Below, in pieces: positions 23,696-36,528 of a stretch of DNA of 64,000 bases. The stretch spans positions 8,060,802-8,124,801 of the forward strand of contig NC_045145.1 of NCBI RefSeq assembly GCF_008831285.2, read 5' to 3'. Under the pieces are notes generated by a model. The model was given only the letters and a program-made list of their open reading frames with translations, did not search any database and had not been told where the DNA came from. The position numbers and the translations under genes are program-made. The DNA is from Nymphaea colorata. Its lineage: Eukaryota; Streptophyta; Magnoliopsida; Nymphaeales; Nymphaeaceae. Positions within the stretch are counted from its first letter, which is position 1. Every line of letters starts with the position of its first letter.

Positions 23696-24129
23696 TTAAA
23701 TGAACATTTGTGCATCAGTCTAACAAATCTAAAATTGGGAAACTGAAAAATCAAGAAAGGCCAAGAAGCCTACCTGGCTATCCCATCCTATTGCTTAGCT
23801 TGTCATCAGTTAATGTTAAACTGGAACTCTTACTGCCATTGGTTTAAAATTTAGAAGGAGTTAGTCCGTAAGCTTCAGGAACAACTGCTTTTGAGCACCA
23901 AGTCTCTTTGGAGAGCCTTCTGGAGTTCCCTGATGTTGGTGAAAAATATCACTGACACATCAAAGTTATAAACACATGTTCTTGTACAAAGCTGTAGTGG
24001 CTAATTAATTTGGAAAATGCATTCAAATACAAAAATCCAAGCAGCAAGAGGACACTTGTCAGTGTTAAGAACATTGCCAAGTTTCATAGGAAAGGCATAT
24101 GACTACTTAAAAAATTGCAAATACTTTGA

Positions 24130-24597
24130 TCATCCATATTCGAAAATAGGGTTAGCATCTTGCTGCTTGACTGTGGTCAAATTCTTAGGCAGCCCGTTGT
24201 CACCTAGAAAAGGAAAATTATCATTTGCAAGATCTGAAAAATCGTAAAGAGTTCTTCCACATTGAGCTATACTAAAGTTTTACATATTTCGTGTTTACAT
24301 AGGAAAATAAGTGCCCAAACCATAGAAACATGATTCAAACATGTCTTCTATCCAAAAAATGCTGTAAAGGTCTCTCATACATGTTTTAAAATCTGCAGGA
24401 GGATTACCTCCAATAGCACTTGCAGCTTTCGTAGCATATAATTCAGACATTCTGGCAGAATACCCCTAAAACTACCTTCAGATTCGCTAGCTGAAAGGAA
24501 AGATCTTCACAATACGTACCAAGGTGTGTCAGAAGCATGTTATTCTTCCAGACATCCACAAGCTCATCAGCATAAAGATAAAGATAAGTGGGCATCC
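24130..24597 (-). other. Possible terminal exons of an unidentified gene
   Basis: Three minus-strand segments have plausible splice borders. 24520–24597 follows a CAG acceptor, ends at G|GTACGT, and is open in one frame only (contains YLYLYADELVDVWKNNM). 24408–24465 follows TTTTAG and ends at GAG|GTAATC (contains ARMSELYATKAASAIG). 24130–24203 follows TTTCTAG and ends in a stop (DNGLPKNLTT, then FEYG). The second and third join in phase. The first and second are off by one base. I recognise no family. Either a decayed gene or chance; about 24600–25120 adds nothing clear. Confidence 0.25.
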
Positions 24598-25119
24598 CTG
24601 CAAGCATGTAGGTTAAGGAATCAGATGATCCATTGTACTTAATTCATTATCCATTGATAGTACTACAGGTAGGAAGAGATATAAGAAACACATTATGGAA
24701 GAAATTGGTTCTGTTGACTTACAAGATGACGATATAGTTTAATTAGATGAAAGTGATGACTTTGCTGAACAAGACGTAGAAAGTCAAGAAATATTGTGGA
24801 ATGGGCCAATAAAGGAAATCTTAATTCTTTTGTTCAAGCTAAGGCTAGATCTTGAACAAAGCAATTTAGAATAAGAACAAGAATGAATAAAAAGGCTAGA
24901 GATAAAATTTGTTCATCTGTTGCAAGGTCTGACCATTTAGCTGTCTCTTTAATGCAAACAATTCACCGTATTTTTTCAACATGCTTGATGTTTGTTCAAC
25001 ATTAGGAATGAGTTTGAAACCACCTTCATCATCTGAACCCTCTAGAAGATTATTGAAATAAGAAGTAATAAAAAATTGATGAATATTTTATGAAGAAAGA
25101 GTCGTGGGATAAGACCCTA
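24598..25119. other. Intergenic DNA, no gene seen
   Basis: AT-rich. The acidic-looking frame around 24715–24800 contains stops and matches nothing I know. Confidence 0.45.
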
Positions 25120-25270
25120 TTATGGCCGACGGTTGGAAAGGTGCAAATCAGGTGGCATGGTGCTCTAAAATAAGCCAGTCTATGGTCCCTTACAAAGTAA
25201 AAGCTCATCCAAAGAACATAGCACATGTTTCCATTAGCAAAATCTTTCCATTCTTAAAATTTCAGCACAT
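25120..25270 (-). repeat. Dispersed repeat D, partial copy
   Basis: Shares AGTCTATGGTCC and CTCATCCAAAGA with 42.14–42.18 kb in the same orientation, and corresponds to the left end of copy 1 near 9.58 kb inverted. Confidence 0.5.
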
Positions 25271-25299
25271 TTGAATGACATGTTGACCAAAAAGTTTAT

Positions 25300-26060
25300 T
25301 TTTCAGTGGTTGAATACTTGGACCCTTTCCCTATGTTATTCATGAAAAAATTGTGTTTAGGTGTGTCATCCAAACACACAAACTAAAATTAAAAAAAATG
25401 ACTTTTTTTTCTCAAACAAATTTTCAAAAAGATGATTAAAAATTTTATTCACAAAAATAATTTTCAGAAAACAATTTTTTTATGGTGTCATTACAGCATG
25501 CCTTTCGGGGACATTACATTTTAATGGTTAGCTTGCAAGCCTGTAAAGTATACAGCCTATAGTTAGTGCCAAAAATGCATCATTTTTCATTTTACTTGGT
25601 ATAAAATCTCACTCCATAATGACTGTTTACACTTTGCTTGTGAAAACCCTAGATGGAAATAAAGATGAACAACAAGTGGAATATGGATTGTTCAGGCCAT
25701 TGTCACACAAGGCATACTTGAGTGTTTCCGTGATCAAAATTAGTTTAAGTAAAATCAAGTTTTGACAACTAGACCCTTTCCGGAGGTTGTTATTGGAAAA
25801 CTATGTTTTGGGTGTGTCAGCCAAACACACAAAAAACTAGTTTTAAAAAAGGATTAATTTTTTTCACAAACTAATTTAAAAAAAAAGATTAATTTTTTTT
25901 ACAAACTAATTTTCACAAAAGAAAGGATTTTTTTTCACGAAAATAATTGTCATGAAACAATTTTTGAGGGTGTCATTGCAATATACCTTTAGGAGGGCAT
26001 TTGGATGACACAGGCCCAAACTCAGTTTTTGTAGAAACAAGGTTTTTGAAATTATTTTTA
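25300..26060. repeat. Two diverged copies of a small repeat
   Basis: Blocks at about 25300–25510 and 25770–25985 share GGTGTGTCA(T/G)CCAAACACACAAA, then A/T-rich sequence, then GGTGTCATT and a CTTT(C/A)GG stretch, spaced about 470 bp apart. A third beginning, GGGCATTTGGATGACAC, follows at 25994. The style resembles the 52.65-kb inverted-repeat element. Confidence 0.5.
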
Positions 26061-26121
26061 AAATCTGGTTTACACCCAAAAGACAATCTTTTGTGTAATA
26101 CTAGAAAAAAGGCCCAGAAAA

Positions 26122-26145
26122 GGGGGGGGGGGGGGGGGGGGGGGG
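26122..26145 (+). repeat. Run of 24 consecutive G
   Basis: An uninterrupted homopolymer of G followed by TGGCGTGGGTGGGGAGG. It is the longest G/C homopolymer in the window. Confidence 0.95.
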
Positions 26146-27789
26146 TGGCGTGGGTGGGGAGGCCGTGGTGAAGATCAAAATGGTCTTTTCCATCGTTTAT
26201 GTCAAGAGAGTCACTTCCACAGGCATTTCATATTTACCAAAAAAAATCTCCTTATAAATTCAACACAAACCAAGCCGTTGCTCTAGCAGTAGCTACCTGT
26301 TGTTGCCGCTACTGCTAACTGCTCTCTGTTGTTACTGATGGCAGCACATTACACATATATAAAATGACCAAACATGGGTCACATACAACAACCAATTTGG
26401 CATATCTATGCTTCATATGAGAAGTAATGAGAAGCTGGCATTTAGAAGCCAAACATGGTAAATATGTAAATATGCATTTGTGGAAGCTATAAGCTTAAAC
26501 TATGCGATAAATAGCTAAAGAGAGATCTAGGCTATGCTCCCAGTTAAACATGAAGCATGTCATTTTAATATAGCAACACATGTGATGGACATCTTACCTT
26601 TACAGTCTATTTCAGAAGATGATAAACATATAGTAAACTGATAAACTAGAATAGTAACACTTTTCTCTTGGTTTCACACCCAGTTGTTGAAACCCCAATC
26701 GTGGAGTTCTTGCAAGTTGGCTAATAAGAACAAAGACAAGCAATGACAGCCAGACTCTAGCACCTCTACAAACATCTCAGCTCTCCTTGATAGCAATTCT
26801 CTAGCCTAGTTGGCTGCAATTTTTTGATATTCTATAATATAGAGTAGATGTTGTGACACGAATAATTCTGTTATAAACAAAAACTTGGAGTGGAACAAGG
26901 TTTAACAACAAACTAACAAGGTCAACTAATAAAGAAATGAAAAGCTTGTTTCCAAGCTAAAATGTGGAGCATGGTTACTAGGAAGCAAAACTAGCAAGGG
27001 ATCCTATAGACCATGAGGAGGATTTTTGGAACCCATTGCAAGAGCTAAATTGGTTCCTTATAGCTCTACGGCATCAACAAGGTATCTTGAGATAAAGGAA
27101 AACCCAAAGAGTGTCATGCTTCAAAAACATTTCCTGTTGTCTGTTGAGTCCAAAAGGATTAGATTGAATTTACCAAACTGATAAAAGATGCTCATCTCCC
27201 TGTGCATATCTAACAAATTGACATTTAAGTCATACCTAATAATGATAGAATAATTTAGATTCACTATTCAAATGAACAACCTACATAAACCCAGTTAAAT
27301 GGCACATACCTTGTCAACTGCAAGCTTTAAAACACTTCTTTAAGAGTCATAGAGGCACATGAATTGTAGAAATTGGAAGTAATGCACATTCTCTGTGATT
27401 GTTTGCTATAATACGTAGCGAGAAACAACCAAATAAACCAGGCTGACATAAAAAAGACTAACACCATTACGAAAGTAAATGTTGATAGAATGAAAATAAG
27501 CGCTCTTCACACATTGATATCAAGAGCTTCTTCCCCTGTCATCATTTGTAGCTATTACAAAATTATTGCTTTCCTAAAAATGAAAAAAAAGGACAAGAAC
27601 ACACCCCTCAGGACATATAATCACAAAATTTCACATTTGCATAGGTTAAACAAAATTGAATGGCATTGGCATGCAAGTACACGAACACCAAAGAGCCATA
27701 AGTATCTGATCCTCCCTAAAAAGGTAAGATGAATATGATAAACGGACGGCTTTTCACATGAGATAGCACTTACTATGTCCCCATCACTC
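26146..27789. other. Intergenic DNA, no gene seen
   Basis: No domain or repeat boundary recognised. The 80-residue frame at 27490–27732 resembles nothing known. Confidence 0.5.
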
Positions 27790-28940
27790 TATTAGTGTTT
27801 ACATGGAACTGGTCAATGGCAAAGATCTTGACTTTCATGTGATCCCCATCACGATCCAAAATCTCTTTCCTCTGTCGAGCTAGAGATAAAAATTTTTATC
27901 TGAATACAAGATTTCATCACTAAATTTAGTGTCGTGCAGAAACATGGCAGAAGTCATGAACTCCAGCCATGAAATTTCATATTTGGTGTTCATGAACATG
28001 CACTTTCCAAGTTTTCTATCATCTAAGTAATTAAATAGCATGTTTATAATGATGCTTAGACATAGTATTCTAGATGAAAAGAGAGGGCTGATCATAAGTG
28101 AGTGTGACTAACCAAAGAGGAAACCATCCAAGCTTTTGTTTGGCATGTATTCATAGATCAAGATCTTTTTTTGTCAATATAGCAACCAACAAACTTAACT
28201 ATAAGGTTCTGGTGCTGAAGTTTCACAAATAGTTTCACCTCATTCATGAACTCATTTAGTCTTTTCCTTGAGTTCCTTGCTAGCCTCTTCACTGCCATTT
28301 TCTACCCTTCTGCTAACCCTACATTGACAACTTCATGATAGTGATCTTAGACTCTTAGTTGGCCAAAATTTGGAAGATGGAACTTTTTATTGTCTTCCTC
28401 TAACTTAGTGGTTATGGAGTACAAAAGAAAAATCTTTTGAAATGAAAATTACTCTTTAACCTTCCCAAAACCATCCTATCCAAGCTTGTTTTCGTTGGAG
28501 AAATTACTTGTTGCTGCACTTAAAATGCCCGAATTTATCAATAGTAGGTCCCTGTCCTTAATCCTCTCCTCCTTTGTTGGGCAGGATGGTGTCAAATGAT
28601 GCTATGCAAGAGTTCATGGCTTCATGACCTGCATGATATTGGTTCACATTTTCCTTCCGCTTTCATTGACCCTCACAAATACATACAAGATTAATTACTT
28701 CCCACATTGAGGATTTTAGCTTCTCATATCTAGGAAGGATCACATCTGATCAAACATAAATTTTAATTCAAAAGTTTGTCCACAATGAAAGCATTGTCCA
28801 GGAAAACACCTGCTTGACAATGAAAGCATTGTCAACCTCATACTTTTATATGGCTTTTCATGATTGGTAACAGGACAAATTTGAGCCTGCTTATGCACAT
28901 AGGTTCCGGCTAGTGACAATAGGAACACCAAACTCAAGAG
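27790..28940 (-). pseudogene. Cysteine-rich receptor-like kinase pseudogene
   Basis: Minus-strand pieces follow the order of a DUF26-type receptor-like kinase. At 28937–28745 there is a signal-peptide-like LVFLLSLAGTYV followed by ICP. At 28528–28452 lies ILSAATSNFSNENKLG, then a TAG inside the glycine loop (…DGFGKV). At 28328–28150 are MAVKRLAR (VAIK-like Lys) and [19 protein letters not shown]. After a frameshift in a T-run comes [17 protein letters not shown] (about 28170–28120). LDRGKRFWIVMGI follows near 27880 after a gap where an intron usually lies. The rest of the extracellular domain, transmembrane segment, HRD and DFG motifs are missing. Not functional. The kinase assignment is firm; the DUF26 subfamily is likely. 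Confidence 0.7.
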
Positions 28941-31869
28941 TTATTCGTGGCCAAGTTATTAAATGTAGATTTGTTTTAATCTAAGATTTTGCCTAATGGA
29001 ACATGCTTTTCTTCCACGAAGTATGTACTTTTCCATGGCATGGCTGGCTTTTGGTGACTTGGAAGAGCCACTAGAAAACAATGATATAAGTTTGCTTAGA
29101 AGATATACATAAAAGAAGCTAGTTTGGATCTAGTACTTAGAACATAAGAAAAAAGTTGAGAAGGAATAAAACAAATTTAACATTTTGTCATGATCACAAG
29201 CACTAACCTTTAGTAATGCAGCATTTTCGGTGTTAAATATCTTTACCAACGAAAACAGTGTGTGACAATGGCTGTTACTAAAATTCACGATGCAGAATTC
29301 ATTAGCAACGAAAATCATTTTTGTTGCTACTGATCCAGTATCACCAACAAAGACATTTTGTTAATAATTGTCTATAACAACAATAAATTTATATTTCAAA
29401 TTCATGGTTTTCTTGTTGTAATTTGGGCTTCGAGTAAGGAATTTGGATGTTGCAAATTATCCACATTTTTTAACATTAGTATGTGTTACTAAATGGACTA
29501 TCAATAACGAAATAATGTGTTAATAATTGTTTTACAAAAAAAAAATGCACACTCAGCTTCACAAGATGGAAACCTTATTCTCTAATTACAAAAGACTGTT
29601 AACAAGAGAAACAGGAAAGAAATGAGACAAAACAAGCAAAAACTTCTAAAATATCCCTTAGTATTCTTACTTTTACTGGTCATGAAAAGATGTCAACAAG
29701 AATGGTCTAATTATAAAGATATTAAGTTGAGCCTGTGTAATTCTTAAATAGCAAAAATCATGTGTCCTTACTCTGGCAATGAGATGGTAAAGTAGAGACA
29801 CACCTTCCACTCTTATATGACAGCAGAAACAACAGGAGTTGACATAATACCATCCCTGCATGATGTTTATATACAGATGAGTACATACAAGAAGAGCCAC
29901 ATGATCAATCAAAAACATCAAGGTTCGTCAGTCCACATCATATCCTTTTCATGAATTTGGTAAATAATTCAGACTTGTGAGGCTGGAATCCTATTATATG
30001 CAACTTTATATTTAGGAAAACATGCTGAAAATTGCTTTTCGACTTGAAGGTTTTTATTCGTGGTTCTCAATCCAAGCCACATATTCTAGATGGTCATATT
30101 CATATGTTTTTGTCACTGCTGCTTCATATTCTCTTTGAGATCATATTAGATACTTCTCCAAGATGAAGGCCTCTTTGCCTTGAGCCGTATTCATTTGACC
30201 AAGCGTAATTGCATATAGTCTTCTGCTACATTATTCATCATGACAGAAGAAAGCAGATTATTTGAGAACAGTCTGCCAACAATGTGGTCAAATGGTAGAG
30301 GCATGAAACATTACCCCTAAAACTTGTAGAAGTTGGTTATTAAGTTAATGCACTCCATCCATTTCTAATGCTACCAACCTCCAGAGAGATTGGTGGTAAT
30401 AGGATACCATGTACTGTGTCAGAACCTTAATCAAGAATGTTCATTTAATTATGGTCTGTCCAAAGAAAACAAGGTATGAACCACAACAAGTAATTTGCAT
30501 CCCATTCGCCACTCTTGCAATGGAAAGGAAAGCCTCCATGCTAAGTAACACAACACTCATCTTAATTCCATTAGTGAAAAAGTACTATCATAATTCCCCC
30601 TACAAAAAGCAAACCATCTTAAACATCCCTAGTCCAGCAGAAAGTACCCATCCTATATATATTTATGAATCTCAAATAGTAGTTGTCACCGTCAACTTTC
30701 GGGGGGGCTTACTGGAACATGCAAGACATTGCCACACTCGGTTCATAGAAAATCAAATTTCTTTCATAATTTTTTTGATTGTTTCTATAAATCATGCTTG
30801 TAATGCGGTAGTGGAAGCATGAAGCTTCTAACATAGCCAAGAAGGTTGAGCAGCTAGAGATCTCAACAAGGTGTTTACATATTACCATAGACAAATAGTC
30901 TTCATATTTTTCTGTTGTACTACATATTGTTTCCAAGGACAAATTTTAGAGTGCAGTCATGTTTTCAAGTGGTAGAGGGCTAATTGGAGTGAAGCCTCAA
31001 CAATATTAGGGAAGGAAAGGTACAAAGTCAAAATTCACATTCCAAAAATTTCAAGATTTAATAAACACCAAAACTTTCTCATCGTTGATGAATGTTCTAT
31101 TTGTTTCTGGAGTAGATTGAGAAGTTAAAAGAAAAGGTAAGTACATTTCAATTTTTTTTTCAAAAAAAATTAATATTATCCTGCATCTTTGTGTCTGACA
31201 AATACCAAATGGCAAATAGATGGGCACAATGAGATAGCATTCTTATGTAACCTTCAATCACCATCCACCATAAATTCAGAAAATGAAATTTAAAAAATGA
31301 CCCTAAAGGTATTACTCACTCACGATCGCAAGCAAGCTTGTCATTTTTTTTGTAATATAAGCACATGGTAGGACTTTATGAAGACTTAAATAGTTTTTGT
31401 CATTTATGTTCAAGATCTAGAACGGGAACTCAACGAATTGTCTTCATGTTTAGAGTTGGGAACTGAAACAAGAGAACCATCGAAAATTTCTTGTTGGGGG
31501 TATTGTTAGAATTCTGCAAAGGAAGTGGGTAATGGATCAAGCCAATGAATTTCCATATAAATGGAGATATTCATCATTCATTGATGTAGAGTGACTTGTG
31601 AGGAACAAACTGCCCAATGACCATAGAAGCCTAAGATACATGAGGAGTTCAAGGTGGTGAAGAACACATCCCTCTGCTACACAAAATAAGAGAAAAACTG
31701 CGTGGTTGTGCAACAGAGACACGGCAAAATAGACTCAATGTGAAGAGATTCTCGGCCAACCACAAACTTTGGGCCGTTATGTTAAGTTTACTTCTAAAAG
31801 TGCATGTGAATTAGAGCTAAAGTCTTCTAGTGGAGCTTAGTTTCATGAATGTAGAAGGAAAGGAAAGAG
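28941..31869. other. Long intergenic stretch, no gene
   Basis: Around 29220–29520 there are repeated short motifs of the type CAACGAAAA and TTTTGTTGCTA in both orientations, which could be a decayed subterminal region of a DNA transposon. Otherwise no domain, RNA gene or repeat edge was recognised. The 137-residue frame at 30409–30822 is without known motifs. Confidence 0.45.
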
Positions 31870-33082
31870 AAAACACTTGTTGCAGGACACGAAGGGGTTG
31901 CTAAGACCCTCAGCAGAATTAAGGTTCAATTTTGGTGGCAAGGGTTGAAGGCGGATGTGCAGAGATACATAAGGCAGTGTGTAGTTTGTTAATGAAAGAA
32001 GTACGAGGCCATTAAGCCTCCCGGGCATTTAAACTCATTGCCTATACCTACCAAGCCATGGACAGATATAATGGACTTCATCGATGTTATTTCTCGCTCA
32101 AAAGGTAAAGAAGCCGTATTGGTTGTGGTAGACATATTATAGTCACTTTGCCTCCTTGTCGAGAATGTATCAAGGGCCTATGGTGGTAGGTGTATACCAG
32201 GAATATGTTGGCAAACTCCATGGAATGCCTCAATCAGTGGTTTGCGACAGAAACTCCATCTTCTTGAGCGCATTCTGGCAAGAGTATATGAAGATGATGG
32301 GTACCACCATCCAATTCAGTACTGCTCATCACCTGCAAACAGACGGGCAAAGTGAAATACTTAATCGGTCCTTAGAAACTTACTTGAGATGCTTCGCAGG
32401 CAAAAGGCCAAATACTTGAGTAAGATTATTACCTTGGGCAAAATGGTCGTATAATACAAGTTGGCATTCTTCTACTGGAATCACCCCTTATGAGGCAGTT
32501 TATGGGTTCCCTCCCCCATCCATACCGAGGTATGAGGGAGGCACAACAGAGGATGATAATGTGGACTGTGAATTGCGCACCAGAGAGGAGGTTCTTGACT
32601 CCCTCAAGCAAAACATAGCCAAAGCACAGATTTGAATGAAGCGGACGTATAACAAAGGCAGAAAGGATCGGGAATTTGAAGTTGGGCGGTATGTGTGGCT
32701 GAAGAGATTGCCACTAAAGCAGAGATCTCTTATAGGTCAGCCATATTCGAAACTTCTACCTTGTTATTATGGGTCGTATCCGATGTTGCAGAAGGTTGGG
32801 AAGGCAGCTTATAGACTTGGCCTTTCCCAGGTAGCATTAGTACATACTCTTTTTCACGTCACTAGGCTTAAGTCACACCATGGGGATGTTCTTACAAAAA
32901 TTGAACAGATACCAGATCAGTTGTCTACCCCTTACAAAACTTTTAAGTACAGATACATGCAGCGACAGGGTAGGTCTAGGCATGAGATATTAGTCGAATG
33001 GGAGGGTCTCGACAGAGAAACTTCATGGAAAGAGTACGAGTCAATGGAACATCAGTTTCCTTCTGGGCAAGCATGGGGATAA
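31870..33082 (+). pseudogene. Gypsy chromovirus integrase–chromodomain remnant
   Basis: The 3' end of a Ty3/Gypsy pol. From 31882 an HHCC zinc finger can be read (GHEGVAKTL … YIRQCVVC), followed by two stops at 31990–31995. The integrase core continues with PWTDIMDFI and VVVD (frameshift and stop near 32140), then GMPQSVVCDRN and HHLQTDGQSEILNRSLETYLR at 32156–32419. A TGA follows (32417), then WAKWSYNTSWH and GITPYEAVYG. A further TGA at 32634 precedes the C-terminal part (32636–33082), which ends in a chromodomain-like segment (HEILVEWEGL, TSWKEYESM). No RT or protease is present upstream. Inactive. Confidence 0.85.
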
Positions 33083-33091
33083 GCTCAATCT

Positions 33092-33103
33092 AAGGAGGGA
33101 GAA
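33092..33103 (+). other. Polypurine tract of Gypsy element
   Basis: AAGGAGGGAGAA directly before the LTR start at 33106, the expected place for plus-strand priming. Confidence 0.75.
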
Positions 33104-33105
33104 TC

Positions 33106-36100
33106 TGTTACAGACCCAACTCTAGGTCCGAACCTACTTGACGAGGAGGCTGCAGAAAGCACCGTCGTGGGTGCAGAGCCTCGGGCAAGTGGGCTCAAGT
33201 CATTTGATAGGGTTCAAAGAAGTTTGAAGAGGTTATGAATACACTTGACCAGGTTGCAGTGGGAGGATCAGGTGGAGCAATTAGGACCAAGTGCGAGCAG
33301 CTTAAGGATATTTCCCAAGGCAGTTCTGAGCCAAATTTCAGACTACCTAGTTTAGAAGAGTCAAAACCCAAGCGTGAGTCCAAGTCCACGGGTCGAATGA
33401 GGTAGTCTAGGATCGAGCCTAGGCAAGTAGGCTGAACCAACCAGGTTCAGCACTGAACTTCAAAGAAGATCGAGTCTGGGCAGCACCCAGACAAGTCCCC
33501 ACCTTGGGCTCGCAAGGCTCAAGGTCTTTTCAGACTTGTTGGTGGTCTCGCCTTGTTTGCTTTTGATTCATTGTTTCATTCATTTGATTCATGTGTGCGT
33601 CTCGGTTCGAGTCATTTAGGAACCAGACATTCAAGCTTGTATATAATCTTTGTACAAACATTTTGAAATTATGCAATTTTGGATTATCGAGTTCATTTGT
33701 TGAATTCACTCTCTCTCCTCTCGTGCTCTCCTCTCATCCCTCTCGCGAGTCACCCCTTTCCCGCGGTGGTTTTCCCTTCTCCCCCTTGCGTCCCCTTCAC
33801 CCGTGGCGCCTCAACCTCTTTTCCAAACCCCCACAGTGGAAATCCGGCACCCTCATTGGCGACGGCGTTCAACCCTCTTAATGTGAAGGCTTCATCCTCT
33901 TTCTTTCTCTCCTTTCTTGTCTTTCCTACCCACTCGGCCTAAGGAAGAAGACAAGGTGATCCACGACAGCTCCGGCATACAACGGCTCGACTTGACCATG
34001 TATAGTCCCTCATGACATTGCAAGGTAGAATCTAGTGCCTTTCTTTGAAACACACAAAGGTTGAGAGGCTAGATCTACACCGGGAAGATCGAAGAAGAAC
34101 GAGCAATCGATCAGCTTCAATATCAACATCAAATCAAGGTTATTGCTACAAGATCTTTAGAGTGATAGTAAGCAACTTGTTGGGATCGATCTACGGTAGA
34201 GTTCGGCCAAAGTTCTAGATCTAGCCCTCAATGAAAACCCGAGAGTTATGGCTGTGATCCATGGTTGAAATTGGCATTAGATCCTCTCTTATGAGTCTTA
34301 AGATCAACTACTCATCTCTCGGATCAACCCCTCTTAATTTGAGCGAGATCTACCAGCGAATTCTAGGCAAATTCGATCATCTAAGAGTTCGGTTTCATCT
34401 CGGCTAGCCCACCAAAACAGCAGCTTAATATCAATCAAAAGTGGGATAATTTTGGCGTGACATCCATTATTAACAAGTTCATAAGGATCGCCAATCAAAG
34501 AAGAAGTGTCAGGCCAAATTTGGAGTCATTCCGAGCTATCTCGACATAGTTCTACTCCTCGGACGGAATCTGAATTTTCTGGTGGCCGTTGCAGATTTTC
34601 CGACCACCTCTACAACTTTTGGCGTCAAAGACAGAAATACCCGGAGCCAGCTAAAGGTTAAGTCAATTTATGTGAGGGTAAATCAGTCATTTGGTTGGAG
34701 GATCGCCTTAGGGATCAAACCCTAGCTGTCGGTGCTATTCGTGGACTTCCCTAGCCACCGCCTCCATTTGGTATGTGTCGACATCTCTCCTTCCCATCAA
34801 TCCTAGCCATCCAACTTGCCACGTGTTAGCCATCCGTGAGCTCACCTCCACACGTCAGCCACCTATAATTCCCTTTCCACATTTGCCCAACCCGGCAGCC
34901 ACCTTGCGTCCCCATCCTTTCCTACAATTGAGGAAGAGATTGCCGCGCTATCCCTCCTTCATTTTCCACAAGTGTCAACCCTAATCTGCCTCTAACCTTA
35001 GCCCTTGGATCACCCACGTGTCACTCATCCCCAAGCCTACGGTCCACGCATTCCAGCTGGGCCCCACACCACGTCACCCAAGTACCCATGTGTCCTGCTT
35101 CCCTCCTTCATTTGAGGAAAGTCCAACCTACGTCCTTCAGTCCCTTCCTATTTTATCTCCTCATCCGTTGACTCTTTCCACCTACCTAAACCGAATCCAA
35201 TCCTCACCTTCCTTCTCTTCCACGTGTCCCCCATCGAGAGAAGAGGAGATTCGCCCCCTTGCCATGCATACACTTTCCAATTCAGCTCCTAGCCGCCGCA
35301 TCTCCCCTTCCAACTATTTAGGAAGGTGCGGCCCCACTCCCCCTCGTCTTTAGCTAACCCTAGTCATTTTCCATCTTGGCCGTTGATCTTGGCCATGTGT
35401 CTTACATCCAAGACGCAAACCAACTGGGCAAGACCAGCTCAGCCCCTACAAAACCTTAGGCAGCCTGCTCACGCCACCTAGCACTCCATTTTAGGAAACT
35501 CTCCTTAGCCGCACTACCCCTTCCTTCCTTTTCAGTAACCTTGACACGCCGGCCTTAGCCTCTCTAAACCCTAGCCTCCCGTTAAAACTTTTCCTTTCCA
35601 TAAACCGATCCCTTTTTTCATCTTAACCTAACCTATTTCCCCATATTGCCCTTCCTAAGTCAACCATAAGCTCCATCGAGACCTAGACTTAACCTTGGAC
35701 CTAGCCTAGCTTAGACCCTACCTGACCTAGCTCACCCAAGTTAAACCGAACCCACCTAGTCTCACCGGACTTAACCTATTTTCCCCTTTGGCTATTCCAT
35801 CCCTCTAGAGCCCTTCCTATCGAGCCCTAACTCAGCCTTAGTTAAAAATTAGGAACCCAAGTGGGCTTGCCCAGCAGCTCTGCCTGGTCTAGGCAACTCA
35901 CACACTCGGCTGACCATAGCAGCACCCTTAACGACGGGCCAAGCTCCCCTCGGCAATAAGCGATTGCCCCTGCGTGCGGTCCTTACAGCGGCAACATCGT
36001 TGGCATCACCGGTCGTGGGTTTTTGCTCGGAGTTACTTGCTGATTTTTGCCAAGCTAATCTTGGCCGGTATTGTGCTCTATCACCTTATAGAACGTGAGA

Positions 36101-36526
36101 TTTGGTTGTTTTGCATGTTTTGATTTTAGCCCGGCTTCGGCCCTCATTGTCACTCGCGGTACCTCGACGGCGCTTTACACGACCGCAAGGCAGCTAGCCA
36201 ACCTACGGGTGGGTGTGGTTGGCATGTCCCTAGGATTGTGGTTTGTTTATGATTTGTTGAGTGAGTTGAGAGTGATTTTGTGTATCTTTTGCGGTTGTAC
36301 TAGCCTACCCATATTGATTGTAGTAGGTAGCAAGACCTCGGTTTTTGGCATCCCCTACTTGTACCTCTTGTCACACGGGTTTTTGCGCTGGAGTCCTGTT
36401 GGGCCGGGTAGTTTTTTGTAGAAATTTGTTTAGGTTTTTGTTTTTTTAGATTGCCTCAAGAGATCTTGGGAAAAGGATACGACGATTGGTCGGGCTTTTC
36501 TAGTCGCCACCGGTCGGGTCCTAACA
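33106..36526 (+). mobile_element. Gypsy LTR (family A), 3,421 bp
   Basis: Starts TGTTACAGACCC just after a polypurine tract and ends GGGTCCTAACA. These ends are inverted repeats of each other (TGTTA … TAACA with GACCC/GGGTC inside). A TATA-like box TATATAAT lies at 33640–33647. No coding domain is seen inside; the short frames in the GC-rich middle (33.6–35.4 kb) look random. Its length fits long-LTR chromoviruses. It is unusual because it has pol on its left and a primer-binding site on its right, so it is at once a 3' and a 5' LTR. Confidence 0.75.
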
Positions 36527-36528
36527 AT

